From Pseudomonadota bacterium (GTDB lineage Bacteria; Pseudomonadota; Alphaproteobacteria; Sphingomonadales; Sphingomonadaceae), in NCBI GenBank assembly GCA_023387085.1, contig JAEWIL010000233.1, positions 1 through 17,930 on the forward strand: DNA of 17,930 nucleotides, in the 5' to 3' direction. Both the position numbers and the translations under genes were made by a program. Under the pieces are notes generated by a model. That model was not told the DNA's origin. It ran no database searches and saw nothing but the letters and a program-made list of their open reading frames with translations. How positions within the stretch are numbered: position 1 is the stretch's first letter; each line of letters starts with the position of its first letter. Of this stretch, positions 7,213 through 13,769 are shown piece by piece.

Positions 7213-7839
7213 ATGACCACACCCAAATGCCAACTCTACCTGATTTCGCCGCTCGATGTCGGGGGCGACTTTCCTTCCAGACTGGAAGACGCTTTATCCG
7301 CCGCGCCAGTCGCTGCCTTCCAGTTTCGCGTCAAGGATGTGGACCAGCACGAGGCGGCGCGGCTTGCCGGGCCGCTGCAGGCGATCTGCGCCGCACACGA
7401 CACGGCCTTTGTCGTCAATGACGATATGGCGCTCGCAAAGCGGCTGGGCGCCGACGGCCTGCATCTGGGGCAGGGCGATGGCGACGTTACCGAAGCGCGG
7501 CGCCTGCTTGGCCCGCAAGCCCAAATCGGCGTCACTTGCCACAACAGCCGTCACCTCGCGATGGAAGCAGGCGATGCTGGCGCCGATTATGTGGCGTTCG
7601 GCGCTTTCTTCCCGACGACGACCAAGGCGGTCGAACATCGCGCCGACCCCGAAATCCTGACCTGGTGGCAGGGGCTGTTCGAGCTGCCTTGCGTCGCGAT
7701 CGGCGGAATCACGGTCGACAATGCGAAGACGCTGATCGACGCGGGCGCCGATTTCCTCGCCGTTTCCGGAGGCGTCTGGGCGCATCCCGATGGGCCTGCG
7801 CAAGCGGTGCGGGCTTTCGACAAGCTGCTGGCGGGGTGA
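7213..7839 (+). CDS. thiE: Thiamine phosphate synthase
   Basis: ThiE joins the thiazole and pyrimidine precursors (HET-P and HMP-PP) to give thiamine monophosphate in the cytoplasm. The 208-aa product is standard length for this TIM-barrel enzyme. Visible blocks are FQFRVKD (36-42, the usual Q-R-K set of the pyrophosphate site), FVVNDDMALAKRLGADGLHL (66-85) with GQGD (86-89), IGVTCHNSRH, GADYVAFGAFFPTTTK (phosphate-binding Ser/Thr loop), AIGGI with G164-G165, and VSGGVW. The first motif has Val where Glu is common (QLREK), a mild change. thiE appears alone, without thiG or thiD, but near the aldolase and efp genes, as in other alphaproteobacteria. It starts behind its own putative leaderless promoter and overlaps the M23 gene by 4 nt (GTGA). 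Confidence 0.93.
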   Translation: MTTPKCQLYLISPLDVGGDFPSRLEDALSAAPVAAFQFRVKDVDQHEAARLAGPLQAICAAHDTAFVVNDDMALAKRLGADGLHLGQGDGDVTEARRLLGPQAQIGVTCHNSRHLAMEAGDAGADYVAFGAFFPTTTKAVEHRADPEILTWWQGLFELPCVAIGGITVDNAKTLIDAGADFLAVSGGVWAHPDGPAQAVRAFDKLLAG

Positions 7840-8837
7840 CGAGGGTCGGACTCCGGCTCCTCTACGCGGCGACGGCTTTGGTCGCCACGTCGGCTGCGGC
7901 ATCCGAACGCGAGCTTATCATTCCGGTGGCGGGGCTTCGCGCGTCCGACCTCGTCGACAGCTGGGACAAGAGCCGCGCCGAGGGACGGGTTCATCATGCG
8001 ATCGACATCCAGGCGCCGATCGGCACGCCGGTGCTCGCCGCGATGGACGGCACGATCGAGAAATTGTTCGCGTCTAAACGCGGGGGACTTACGATTTATC
8101 AGCGGTCGGCGGACGGGAAACGGATTCTCTACTATGCGCATCTGCTGGGTTACCGGCGCGGCCTGGCCGAGGGGCAGCCGGTCCGCCTCGGGCAGGTGAT
8201 CGGCGCGGTCGGCGCGAGCGGCAATGCCGATCCGGCCTTCCCGCACCTCCATTTCCAGATCCTCGAAACACGGCCCGGAAGCGGCTGGCAGGACGGCGAG
8301 CCGGTCAACCCCTATCCTCTGCTGACAGGCAGCGCGGGCCTGGTTAGGCGAAAGGGCGATCGCGATTCGGCGGCTTGCCGGACTTGTCGTTTTCATCCTT
8401 GCGCCAACCGAACAGGCCCGCGCATGGGGTCGGTCGCTTGGCCGGCTTTTGCCTGGCGCGCGGGAAGGGGCGCGCCTGATCGGGAAGGTCGATACTCATC
8501 ATGCGGGCCTTATGCCTATCGGTCACCGGCCGATATTGGATCGATGCGTCAAATCAGCTTCGGTTCATCGCGTTTTTGCTTGCCTAGCGGACCTGCGCCC
8601 GCAACAGGTTGCGGCGAGGGAGCATATGATGACGAACGAGAAGCAGAGCGGCGCGGCCATGCGCGAACTGACGTTGCGGGCGATCCTGCTCGGCGGGCTG
8701 CTGACGCTGATGTTCACGGCGGCGAACGTCTATCTGGGGCTCAAGGTCGGGCTGACGTTCGCGACTTCAATCCCGGCGGCCGTCATTTCGATGGCGCTGC
8801 TGCGCTATATGGCGGGCGCGACGATCCTCGAGAATAA
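7836..8837 (+). CDS. Exported M23-family peptidase; 3' end probably frameshifted or stop lost
   Basis: M23 (LytM-type) zinc metallopeptidases cut peptidoglycan cross-bridges. The GTG start at 7836 overlaps the thiE stop and begins a signal peptide (hydrophobic to about residue 17, probable cleavage after the Ala run near 20-22). Catalytic positions are present: H53 and D57 (VHHAIDI), H102 (YYAHLL), and H137 with H139 (FPHLHFQI). The domain ends at NPYPLLTG (residue 165). The frame then stays open for another 168 codons to 8837, running 212 nt into the OPT transporter gene in a different frame. That extension is rich in Arg, Cys and Gly and looks non-coding. A TAG at 8345-8347, one frame over, sits where a normal end is expected. 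A one-base deletion (mutation or assembly error) near 8330-8345 would explain this. The functional product is probably about 170 aa. Confidence 0.72.
   Translation: MTRVGLRLLYAATALVATSAAASERELIIPVAGLRASDLVDSWDKSRAEGRVHHAIDIQAPIGTPVLAAMDGTIEKLFASKRGGLTIYQRSADGKRILYYAHLLGYRRGLAEGQPVRLGQVIGAVGASGNADPAFPHLHFQILETRPGSGWQDGEPVNPYPLLTGSAGLVRRKGDRDSAACRTCRFHPCANRTGPRMGSVAWPAFAWRAGRGAPDREGRYSSCGPYAYRSPADIGSMRQISFGSSRFCLPSGPAPATGCGEGAYDDEREAERRGHARTDVAGDPARRAADADVHGGERLSGAQGRADVRDFNPGGRHFDGAAALYGGRDDPRE
8344..8502 (-). CDS. Small basic hypothetical protein (52 aa)
   Basis: This 52-aa reading frame is rich in Pro, Arg and Lys (RPFPRARQKPAKRP) with a small hydrophobic patch AGLFGW (28-33) and a polar tail. 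Codon choice is GC-rich at third positions, as in the surrounding genes, which supports real coding. Two ATGs in a row (8502, 8499) are possible starts; the first lies 6 nt after a -10-like CATAAG. It converges on the M23 gene. Its TAA (8346-8344) overlaps a TAG that the M23 gene would use if the suspected frameshift were repaired, mirroring the overlapping stops at 6764-6767. No signal peptide or known domain is seen. It could still be a chance ORF opposite the broken 3' end. Confidence 0.45.
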   Translation of the reverse strand: MMSIDLPDQARPFPRARQKPAKRPTPCAGLFGWRKDENDKSGKPPNRDRPFA

Positions 8838-10590
8838 TATCGTCCAGACGATCGCAAGCGCGGCGGGGACGCTCGCGGCAATCATCTTCGTGTTGCCGGG
8901 GCTTGTCATGGTCGGTTACTGGCAGGGCTTCCCGATGCTGGAGACGACCGCGATCACGATGCTCGGCGGGATCCTCGGCGTCCTTTTCTCGGTGCCGCTC
9001 CGCCGCGCGCTCGTCGTCGACGCCGATCTGCCTTATCCCGAGGGGCGGGCGGCAGCGGAAGTGTTGCACGTCGGCGCTGCGAGCGCCGAAGGTGCGGCCG
9101 AGAACAAGGCCGGATTGTCGGCGCTCTTGTGGAACAGTCTCATCTCCGCCGGCTTTGCGTTGCTCGCCCAGATGAAACTCGTCGCGGCCGAAGCGTCGCG
9201 CTGGTTCAAGGTCGGAGCGGGCGCAACGGGAATTTCGGGCGGCCTCGGTTTCGCGCTGTTCGGCGTGGGCCACCTCGTCGGTCTGTCGGTCGGCATGGCG
9301 CAGCTCGTTGGCTTGATTACCGGCTGGTGGATATTGCTGCCGATCCTGACGCAGGGCGTTTCCGGCCCCGATGCAGAGACGATCGCCAACACCGTATTCC
9401 GCGCCGATGTCCGCTTTTTCGGCGCCGGCGTGATCGCCGTCGCGGCGATCTGGACCATGGTCAAGATCGCGCGCCCGGTGATCGGCGGCATCCGGTCGGC
9501 GATGGCGGCCAGCAAAGCGCGTCATGCCGGAACTGCGATGGCGATCGGCGAGCGCGACATTCCCATCGGCTGGGTGTTCGGCGGGTCGCTGCTGGTCCTG
9601 ATCCCGATCGCCTGGCTGCTCTGGTCGGTGCTTGCCGGCGGGCCGCTGGCAGGATCCGCGGCAATTCTCATTGCGGGAGCGCTGGTGTTCATCGTCGTTA
9701 TCGGCCTGATGATCGCGTCGGTCACCGGCTATATGGCCGGACTGATCGGTGCGTCGAACTCGCCCGTGTCGGGGATCGGCATCCTCGCGATCATCGCCTC
9801 TTCGCTGCTTCTCGTCGGGCTGCTCGGTCGCGGCGGAGGCGACGAGGCGAGCGCCGCGATGGTGGCCTATGCGCTGATCGTGACCGGCATCGTGTTCGGC
9901 ATCGCGACGATCTCGAACGACAATTTGCAGGATCTCAAGACCGGCCAGCTCGTCGGCGCGACGCCGTGGAAACAACAGGTCGCGCTGATCATCGGCGTCT
10001 TCTTCGGCTCGCTCGTCGTCCCGCCGGTGCTGAACGTGCTCAACGAGACGCTGGGTTTCGTGGGCGTGCCGGGGGCAGGCCCCAACGCGCTCGCGGCGCC
10101 GCAGGCGGGGCTCATTTCCTCACTCGCGAAGGGCGTCCTCGGCGGTGACCTCAACTGGACCATGCTCGGCTATGGCGCGCTGGCAGGTGTCGGTTTCATC
10201 ATCGTCGACGAACTGCTCGGCCGCGCGGGCAAGCTGCGGCTGCCTCCGCTCGCGATCGGGATCGGTATATATCTGCCCATGGCGGTCATCTTGCCCGTGG
10301 TGATCGGCGCGGTCGGTGGCTGGTTCTATGACCGCTGGGCCGAAGGCCGCGGCAATCCCGAATTCGCGCACCGCATGGGTGTGCTGACCGCAACGGGCAT
10401 GATCGTCGGCGAAAGCCTGTTTGGCGTGCTGTACGCGGGCCTCGTCTATGCGACGGACAAGGATGCGCCGCTGGCAGTGGTGGGCGACGGGTTCGCGCTT
10501 CCGTCGGTGTTGATCGGCCTCGGCCTGTTCACCGCGCTTGTGATCCTGAGCTACGCGCGGACGCGCAAGACGGTCGCAACGACCGCCTGA
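8626..10590 (+). CDS. OPT-family oligopeptide transporter
   Basis: The 654-aa product is a polytopic inner-membrane protein dominated by hydrophobic segments, about fourteen or more by eye. OPT transporters import short peptides or metal chelates with protons. Diagnostic stretches are AANVYLGLKVGLTFATSIPA (32-51), DLPYPEGRAAAEVL (P138-E139-G140), and SNDNLQDLKTGQLVG (430-444). These fit the bacterial OPT subfamily (TIGR00733-like) rather than yeast-type transporters. Two adjacent ATGs (8626, 8629) follow GAGGGA by 5 nt; the family N-terminus REELTLRA-like region begins about 10 residues in (MRELTLRAILLGG). An upstream in-frame extension to 8449 is rejected for lack of coding character. The substrate cannot be told from sequence. 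No regulatory gene is adjacent. Confidence 0.93.
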   Translation: MMTNEKQSGAAMRELTLRAILLGGLLTLMFTAANVYLGLKVGLTFATSIPAAVISMALLRYMAGATILENNIVQTIASAAGTLAAIIFVLPGLVMVGYWQGFPMLETTAITMLGGILGVLFSVPLRRALVVDADLPYPEGRAAAEVLHVGAASAEGAAENKAGLSALLWNSLISAGFALLAQMKLVAAEASRWFKVGAGATGISGGLGFALFGVGHLVGLSVGMAQLVGLITGWWILLPILTQGVSGPDAETIANTVFRADVRFFGAGVIAVAAIWTMVKIARPVIGGIRSAMAASKARHAGTAMAIGERDIPIGWVFGGSLLVLIPIAWLLWSVLAGGPLAGSAAILIAGALVFIVVIGLMIASVTGYMAGLIGASNSPVSGIGILAIIASSLLLVGLLGRGGGDEASAAMVAYALIVTGIVFGIATISNDNLQDLKTGQLVGATPWKQQVALIIGVFFGSLVVPPVLNVLNETLGFVGVPGAGPNALAAPQAGLISSLAKGVLGGDLNWTMLGYGALAGVGFIIVDELLGRAGKLRLPPLAIGIGIYLPMAVILPVVIGAVGGWFYDRWAEGRGNPEFAHRMGVLTATGMIVGESLFGVLYAGLVYATDKDAPLAVVGDGFALPSVLIGLGLFTALVILSYARTRKTVATTA

Positions 10591-10602
10591 GACACGGACC
10601 GC

Positions 10603-10631
10603 TTGCCCTTGGCCGCAGGCGCGGCTAAGGG
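10603..10631 (+). promoter_or_regulatory. Candidate promoter of efp
   Basis: TTGCCC (10603-10608) and TAAGGG (10626-10631) are 17 nt apart, in the same style as the tkt and nuoA candidates. The start would fall near 10638, giving efp a leader of about 60 nt. The two boxes are nearly the arms of the inverted repeat at 10605-10632, so promoter and hairpin readings compete. Confidence 0.42.
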
Positions 10632-10632
10632 C
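10605..10632. terminator. 12-bp inverted repeat after the OPT gene, possible terminator
   Basis: GCCCTTGGCCGC (10605-10616) pairs with GCGGCTAAGGGC (10621-10632) through 11 Watson-Crick pairs and one G-U, with a 4-nt loop. It begins 14 nt after the transporter stop, so the RNA hairpin could end that transcript. There is no T-run, so it is not a standard intrinsic terminator. It may instead reflect the overlapping efp promoter. Confidence 0.35.
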
Positions 10633-10700
10633 GCGCTCCTGTGACCGGTGTTTGTAATGCGCCGGCGGCTCTTTCCATCCTTGAACAGCGAGTGTGCGCG

Positions 10701-11264
10701 ATGAAGATCACCGGCGTTGAAATCCGTCCCGGCAATATTATCGAATATGAAGGCGGGATCTGGAAGGTCACCAAGATCCAGCACACCCAGCCGGGCAAGG
10801 GCGGCGCCTATATGCAGGTCGAAGCCAAGAATCTGATCGACGGGCGCAAGCTCAACAACCGTTTCCGCAGCGCTGATACGGTCGAGAAGGTCCGCCTCGA
10901 CACCAAGGATTTCCAGTTCCTCTATGCCGAGGGCGACGACCTGGTCTTCATGGACAAGGATACGTTCGAACAGATCAACATCTCGAAGGATGTGGTCGGC
11001 GAAGCACATGAATTCCTGCAGGACGGCATGGAAGTCGTTCTCGAGCTCTGGGAAGAGCGCCCGATCTCGGTCGAACTGCCCGAACAGATCGAAGCGACGA
11101 TCGTCGAAGCCGATGCGGTTGTGAAGGGCCAGACGGCCTCGTCTTCGTACAAGCCAGCGATCCTCGACAATGGCGTTCGCGTGATGGTGCCGCCGCACAT
11201 CACCAGCGGCACGCGGATCGTGGTCAACGTCTATGACCGCGAATATGTTCGCCGCGCCGACTAA
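10701..11264 (+). CDS. efp: Translation elongation factor P
   Basis: EF-P enters the ribosomal E site and helps peptide-bond formation at polyproline stretches. The 187-aa product has the three-domain layout and normal length. The KOW-like domain I has the exposed loop TQPGKGGAYMQVE with the tip lysine K33. The middle OB domain includes FLYAEGDDLVFMDKDTFEQI, and the C-terminal OB domain includes PAILDNGVRVMVPPHITSGT. Lys at the tip fits the beta-lysylation (EpmA) class rather than the rhamnosylated Arg (EarP) class; whether it is modified here cannot be seen. ATG 10701 is preferred over in-frame upstream starts because MKITGVEIRPGN is the usual N-terminus, although its ribosome site is weak. 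suhB follows after 43 nt. Confidence 0.97.
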   Translation: MKITGVEIRPGNIIEYEGGIWKVTKIQHTQPGKGGAYMQVEAKNLIDGRKLNNRFRSADTVEKVRLDTKDFQFLYAEGDDLVFMDKDTFEQINISKDVVGEAHEFLQDGMEVVLELWEERPISVELPEQIEATIVEADAVVKGQTASSSYKPAILDNGVRVMVPPHITSGTRIVVNVYDREYVRRAD

Positions 11265-11274
11265 GTAAGCATCG

Positions 11275-11293
11275 CCGCCCGCAGTTCGGGCGG
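11275..11293 (+). promoter_or_regulatory. Hairpin between efp and suhB
   Basis: CCGCCCG (11275-11281) pairs perfectly with CGGGCGG (11287-11293) around a 5-nt loop. It lies 10 nt after the efp stop and directly before the GGAG ribosome site of suhB; a TTTT follows at 11301-11304. It could partly terminate or attenuate transcription, or lower suhB translation. Confidence 0.35.
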
Positions 11294-11307
11294 GTGGAGA
11301 TTTTGAC

Positions 11308-12126
11308 ATGGCCATTTCCGGCATTATCACCGTCATGGAACGCGCCGCGCGCAAGGCCGGCACGAAGCTTCGCCGCGACTTCGGCGAGATCGAGCATCTG
11401 CAGGTCTCGCAGAAGGGGCCGGCGGATTTCGTATCGAAGGCCGATCAGGCGGCCGAGCGCACGCTCTATGACGAACTAACCCACGCGCGTCCGGGCTGGG
11501 GCTTCCTGATGGAAGAAGCGGGCGAGATCGAGGGCGAGCCGGGCAAGCCACGCTTTATCATCGACCCGCTCGACGGCACGTCGAACTTCCTCCACGCGAT
11601 TCCGCAGTTCGCGATCTCGATCGCGGTGCAGGAACCGAAACTTGGCGGCGGCTGGGGCGATGTCACCGCGGCGCTGATCTACCAGCCCGTCACCGACGAA
11701 AGCTATTGGGCCGAACGCGGCCGCGGCGCGTGGCTGCACGACCGGCGCCTGCGCGTGGCATCACGCCGCCACCTCAACGAATGCCTGATCGCCACCGGCA
11801 TCCCCTTCATGGGCCACGGCGACATGGCGCAGTGGAGCCGCATCTTCGGCGCGGTCGCGCCCGAAGTCGCCGGGATCCGCCGCTTCGGCGCCGCCAGTCT
11901 TGACCTCGCGTGGGTCGCGGCGGGCCGTTTCGACGGCTTCTGGGAAAGCCAGCTCAACATCTGGGACGTCGCCGCCGGTATGCTGCTGGTGCGCGAAGCC
12001 GGCGGCTTTGTAAGCGATTTCCGCGGCGGAGACCGCGCGATCGAACGCAGCGAATTTATCGCCGGAAGCGCCGCGGTGCACAGCAAGCTGCAGAAGCTGG
12101 TCGCGGGCGCACTCCGCAACGCCTGA
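11308..12126 (+). CDS. suhB: Inositol monophosphatase family protein (SuhB-like)
   Basis: Members hydrolyse inositol phosphates and related sugar or nucleotide phosphates with Mg2+; E. coli SuhB also acts in ribosomal RNA antitermination. The 272-aa product holds all metal and catalytic motifs: DFVSKADQAAE near residue 37, E69-E70 in LMEEAGE, the signature IDPLDGTSNFLHAIP with D86, D89, G90 and T91, and NIWDVAAGMLLVREAGG with W219-D220. ATG 11308 follows GGAG at a 9-nt gap. The gene sits just behind efp, a pairing common in alphaproteobacteria, and is probably co-transcribed through the intervening hairpin. The actual substrate cannot be inferred. It ends 8 nt before the end of the convergent YbjN-family gene. 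Confidence 0.93.
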   Translation: MAISGIITVMERAARKAGTKLRRDFGEIEHLQVSQKGPADFVSKADQAAERTLYDELTHARPGWGFLMEEAGEIEGEPGKPRFIIDPLDGTSNFLHAIPQFAISIAVQEPKLGGGWGDVTAALIYQPVTDESYWAERGRGAWLHDRRLRVASRRHLNECLIATGIPFMGHGDMAQWSRIFGAVAPEVAGIRRFGAASLDLAWVAAGRFDGFWESQLNIWDVAAGMLLVREAGGFVSDFRGGDRAIERSEFIAGSAAVHSKLQKLVAGALRNA

Positions 12127-12134
12127 ACGCGCGT

Positions 12135-12656
12135 TTATTTCTTCTTCTTGGCGGAGTCGTCGAAGACGAACCCGTCGAAATTCGCCATCACGTCGGTCCA
12201 GATCTGCAGATTTTCGATGAACTGGGCGCGCGGCATTCCGCCGGCGTCAAGGTACAGGTCCATCTCGACGACCGGATCCTTTTCGGAGTCGACATAGGCG
12301 CGCCCATATCGATTATCGGTATTCCAGGCGTTCGTCCGCTCGACGGGATAGGGCTTGCCCGTCGTGAACCCGGTGTAAAATTCGATCGAGCTGCACGCGC
12401 TGAGCTTCACTCCACCGTCGCAGCCGAAGAAATAGACAGTGAAGTTTCGGCCGCTGCTGGCCGATTTGATATAGGGTTGGCCCTTCTTGTCGGTCTCGAT
12501 CTTGGCGCGATAGCCTTCGTCGGTCAGCAGGCGGGCGATCCGGTCTGGATCGGCCTTGATCATGACGTCCGGCTGGGCGCCTTGCTGTGCGGGCACTTCC
12601 TCGGCGAAAGCGGGATCCGCCACGATCAGCAGCGCCGCGAAAAGCATCTTCCTCAC
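12135..12656 (-). CDS. Exported YbjN domain protein, second of a tandem pair
   Basis: The 173-aa product has a signal peptide (MRKMLFAALLIVADPAFA, probable cut after residue 18), so it should be periplasmic. The rest resembles the YbjN family (PF10722): DPDRIARLLTDEGYRAKIET, then GQPYIKSASSGRNFTVYFFG, ACSSIEFYTGF, a Trp-Asn block (NAWNTDNRYGRAYVD), and VVEMDLYLDAGG. Two cysteines (C79, C88) could form a disulfide. The tail ends in four lysines. The start is GTG at 12656 with AGGGGG just upstream. An ATG three codons later is possible but has its ribosome site too close. It shares the same block order with the upstream neighbour, 40 nt away. The fold resembles type III secretion chaperones (family knowledge); function here is unknown. 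Confidence 0.85.
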   Translation of the reverse strand: MRKMLFAALLIVADPAFAEEVPAQQGAQPDVMIKADPDRIARLLTDEGYRAKIETDKKGQPYIKSASSGRNFTVYFFGCDGGVKLSACSSIEFYTGFTTGKPYPVERTNAWNTDNRYGRAYVDSEKDPVVEMDLYLDAGGMPRAQFIENLQIWTDVMANFDGFVFDDSAKKKK

Positions 12657-12696
12657 ATATCCCCCTGTCGATCAGCCCCTCGCGGCGCTGTCGTCG

Positions 12697-13179
12697 CTAT
12701 TTGTCGTAGATGAATTCGCGATAGCTATCCATCAGAGAGGCCCAGGTGTTGAAGGTCTCGCCGATATTCTCGCGCGGGATGCCCGCGAAATCGACATCGA
12801 CGTCCATTTCCAGCACCGGGTCGCCCTCGTCGTCCTTATATCCGCGGGCGAACCGCTTTTCCTTGTTCCATTGGTTGAACCGGTCGAGCGACACATTCTT
12901 GGCGTCGTTGAAGCCCATATAATATTGCAGCGTCTTGCAATTTTTATGGTCTTCGCAGTTCATGAAGATGACCAGGAATTTGACGCCGTTGCGGCTGCTT
13001 TCGATATAGGGATCTTCGTCCGGCTTGGTGACGAGCGTCGCGGGCCAGCCCTGCGACTCGACGATCGCCTTGATCGCTGCCGGATTCTTCGCATTGACCA
13101 GTTCGGCCTTCGCAGGTGCTGCGGAAAATGCGAGCGCGGCCCCCAGGGCCAGCATCGTCCGGACGGAAATTAAACGCAT
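12697..13179 (-). CDS. Exported YbjN domain protein, first of a tandem pair
   Basis: The 160-aa product has a signal peptide ending in APAKA (probable cut after residue 25). The mature part follows the YbjN layout: NPAAIKAIVESQGWPATLVT, DPYIESSRNGVKFLVIF, a cysteine pair (C75, C81) before the aromatic block LQYYMGF, RFNQWNKEKRFARGYKD, and DPVLEMDVDVDFAGIP. It is clearly a paralogue of the downstream gene by motif order, but the sequences have diverged widely. GGGGAAA lies 7 nt before ATG 13179. The pair probably forms a two-gene operon starting in the 215-bp gap shared with nuoA. YbjN in E. coli is linked to stress and motility phenotypes but is cytoplasmic, so the exported form may do something else. 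Confidence 0.85.
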   Translation of the reverse strand: MRLISVRTMLALGAALAFSAAPAKAELVNAKNPAAIKAIVESQGWPATLVTKPDEDPYIESSRNGVKFLVIFMNCEDHKNCKTLQYYMGFNDAKNVSLDRFNQWNKEKRFARGYKDDEGDPVLEMDVDVDFAGIPRENIGETFNTWASLMDSYREFIYDK

Positions 13180-13204
13180 GTGAGTTTCCCCAGTTTAAAG
13201 CGGG

Positions 13205-13210
13205 CATATA
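13205..13210 (-). promoter_or_regulatory. Possible -10 box of the YbjN pair
   Basis: TATATG on the minus strand lies 25 nt before ATG 13179, leaving about 18 nt for a leader with a ribosome site. No convincing -35 box is seen at 16-18 nt. A bent inverted repeat, CTGG (13234-13237) and CGGCA (13245-13249) with TGCCG (13258-13262) and CCAG (13263-13266), lies further upstream. The rest of the 13180-13394 gap shows only the nuo promoter. Confidence 0.25.
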
Positions 13211-13317
13211 GCCCCGAATGCCGACCCACGAGGCTGGCGTAACACGGCAATACGCAATGCCGCCAGTCCTCCTTATGCTTTTGGTCACAACGGCGATGAA
13301 TTTCCTGCCCGCAGCGC

Positions 13318-13346
13318 TTGCGAGGCGCGGCGCACTGGCCTAAAGC
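13318..13346 (+). promoter_or_regulatory. Candidate promoter of the nuo operon
   Basis: TTGCGA (13318-13323) and TAAAGC (13341-13346) are 17 nt apart, placing the start near 13353 and giving nuoA a leader of about 40 nt. It matches the style of the efp and tkt candidates. No terminator lies between it and nuoA. Confidence 0.48.
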
Positions 13347-13394
13347 GCCCGCAACAACGGGTGCCAAGCACCTTAAAACAGACTGCGAGCTCCC

Positions 13395-13769
13395 ATGGTC
13401 GATCTGACGCAATATCTGCCGATCCTGATCTTTCTGGTCATCGCCGTTGGCTTGTCCTCGGCATTCGTGTTCCTGCCGATGGGCGTCGCCCGCCTGACCG
13501 GCGCGCACAAGCCCGATCCGGCGAAGCTCAGCGAGTATGAATGCGGTTTTCCCGCATTTGAAGATGCCCGCAGCCAGTTCGACGTGCGTTTCTACCTTGT
13601 CGCCATCCTCTTCATCATCTTCGACCTCGAAGCCGCTTTCCTCTTTCCCTGGGCCGTCAGCCTGAAAGAGATCGGCTGGGCCGGCTGGGCGACGATGATG
13701 GTGTTCCTCGCCGAGCTTTCCCTCGGCCTCGTGTACGCGTGGAAAAAAGGCGCGTTGGATTGGGAATGA
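13395..13769 (+). CDS. nuoA: NADH-quinone oxidoreductase subunit A
   Basis: NuoA is a small membrane-arm subunit of complex I beside the quinone site. The 124-aa product shows three transmembrane segments (about residues 8-29, 66-88 and 95-115). The conserved loop YECGFPAFEDARSQFDVRFY includes the exposed cysteine, and FIIFDLEAAFLFPWAV carries the conserved acidic pair D-L-E in the membrane. It is the first gene of the operon. ATG 13395 is preceded by a GAGCTC stretch giving only a modest ribosome site. Its stop overlaps the nuoB start (ATGA), which points to coupled translation. Confidence 0.96.
   Translation: MVDLTQYLPILIFLVIAVGLSSAFVFLPMGVARLTGAHKPDPAKLSEYECGFPAFEDARSQFDVRFYLVAILFIIFDLEAAFLFPWAVSLKEIGWAGWATMMVFLAELSLGLVYAWKKGALDWE

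Noticed and set aside
7840..8330. Thought that the M23 ORF might be a fusion with ThiE
   Set aside because: The long open frame begins inside thiE in another phase. The GTG at 7836 starts a proper signal peptide, so these are two overlapping genes.
8503..8625. Clear promoter for the OPT transporter
   Set aside because: TTGGAT and TTCGGT candidates lack a plausible -10 box at 16-18 nt, so no site is annotated.
8767..9975. A 402-codon minus-strand frame opposite the OPT transporter
   Set aside because: The product is dominated by Arg, Asp, His and Gln, the complement of hydrophobic codons on the other strand. It has no domain and no promoter.
10641..10700. GTG start 60 nt upstream of efp
   Set aside because: EF-P proteins begin near MKITG. 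The extra 20 residues resemble nothing in the family and fall near the predicted leader.
13234..13266. Inverted repeat in the ybjN-nuoA gap as an attachment site or small RNA
   Set aside because: The arms are short (4 and 5 bp) with a bulge. No direct repeat copies, integrase or T-run are nearby.
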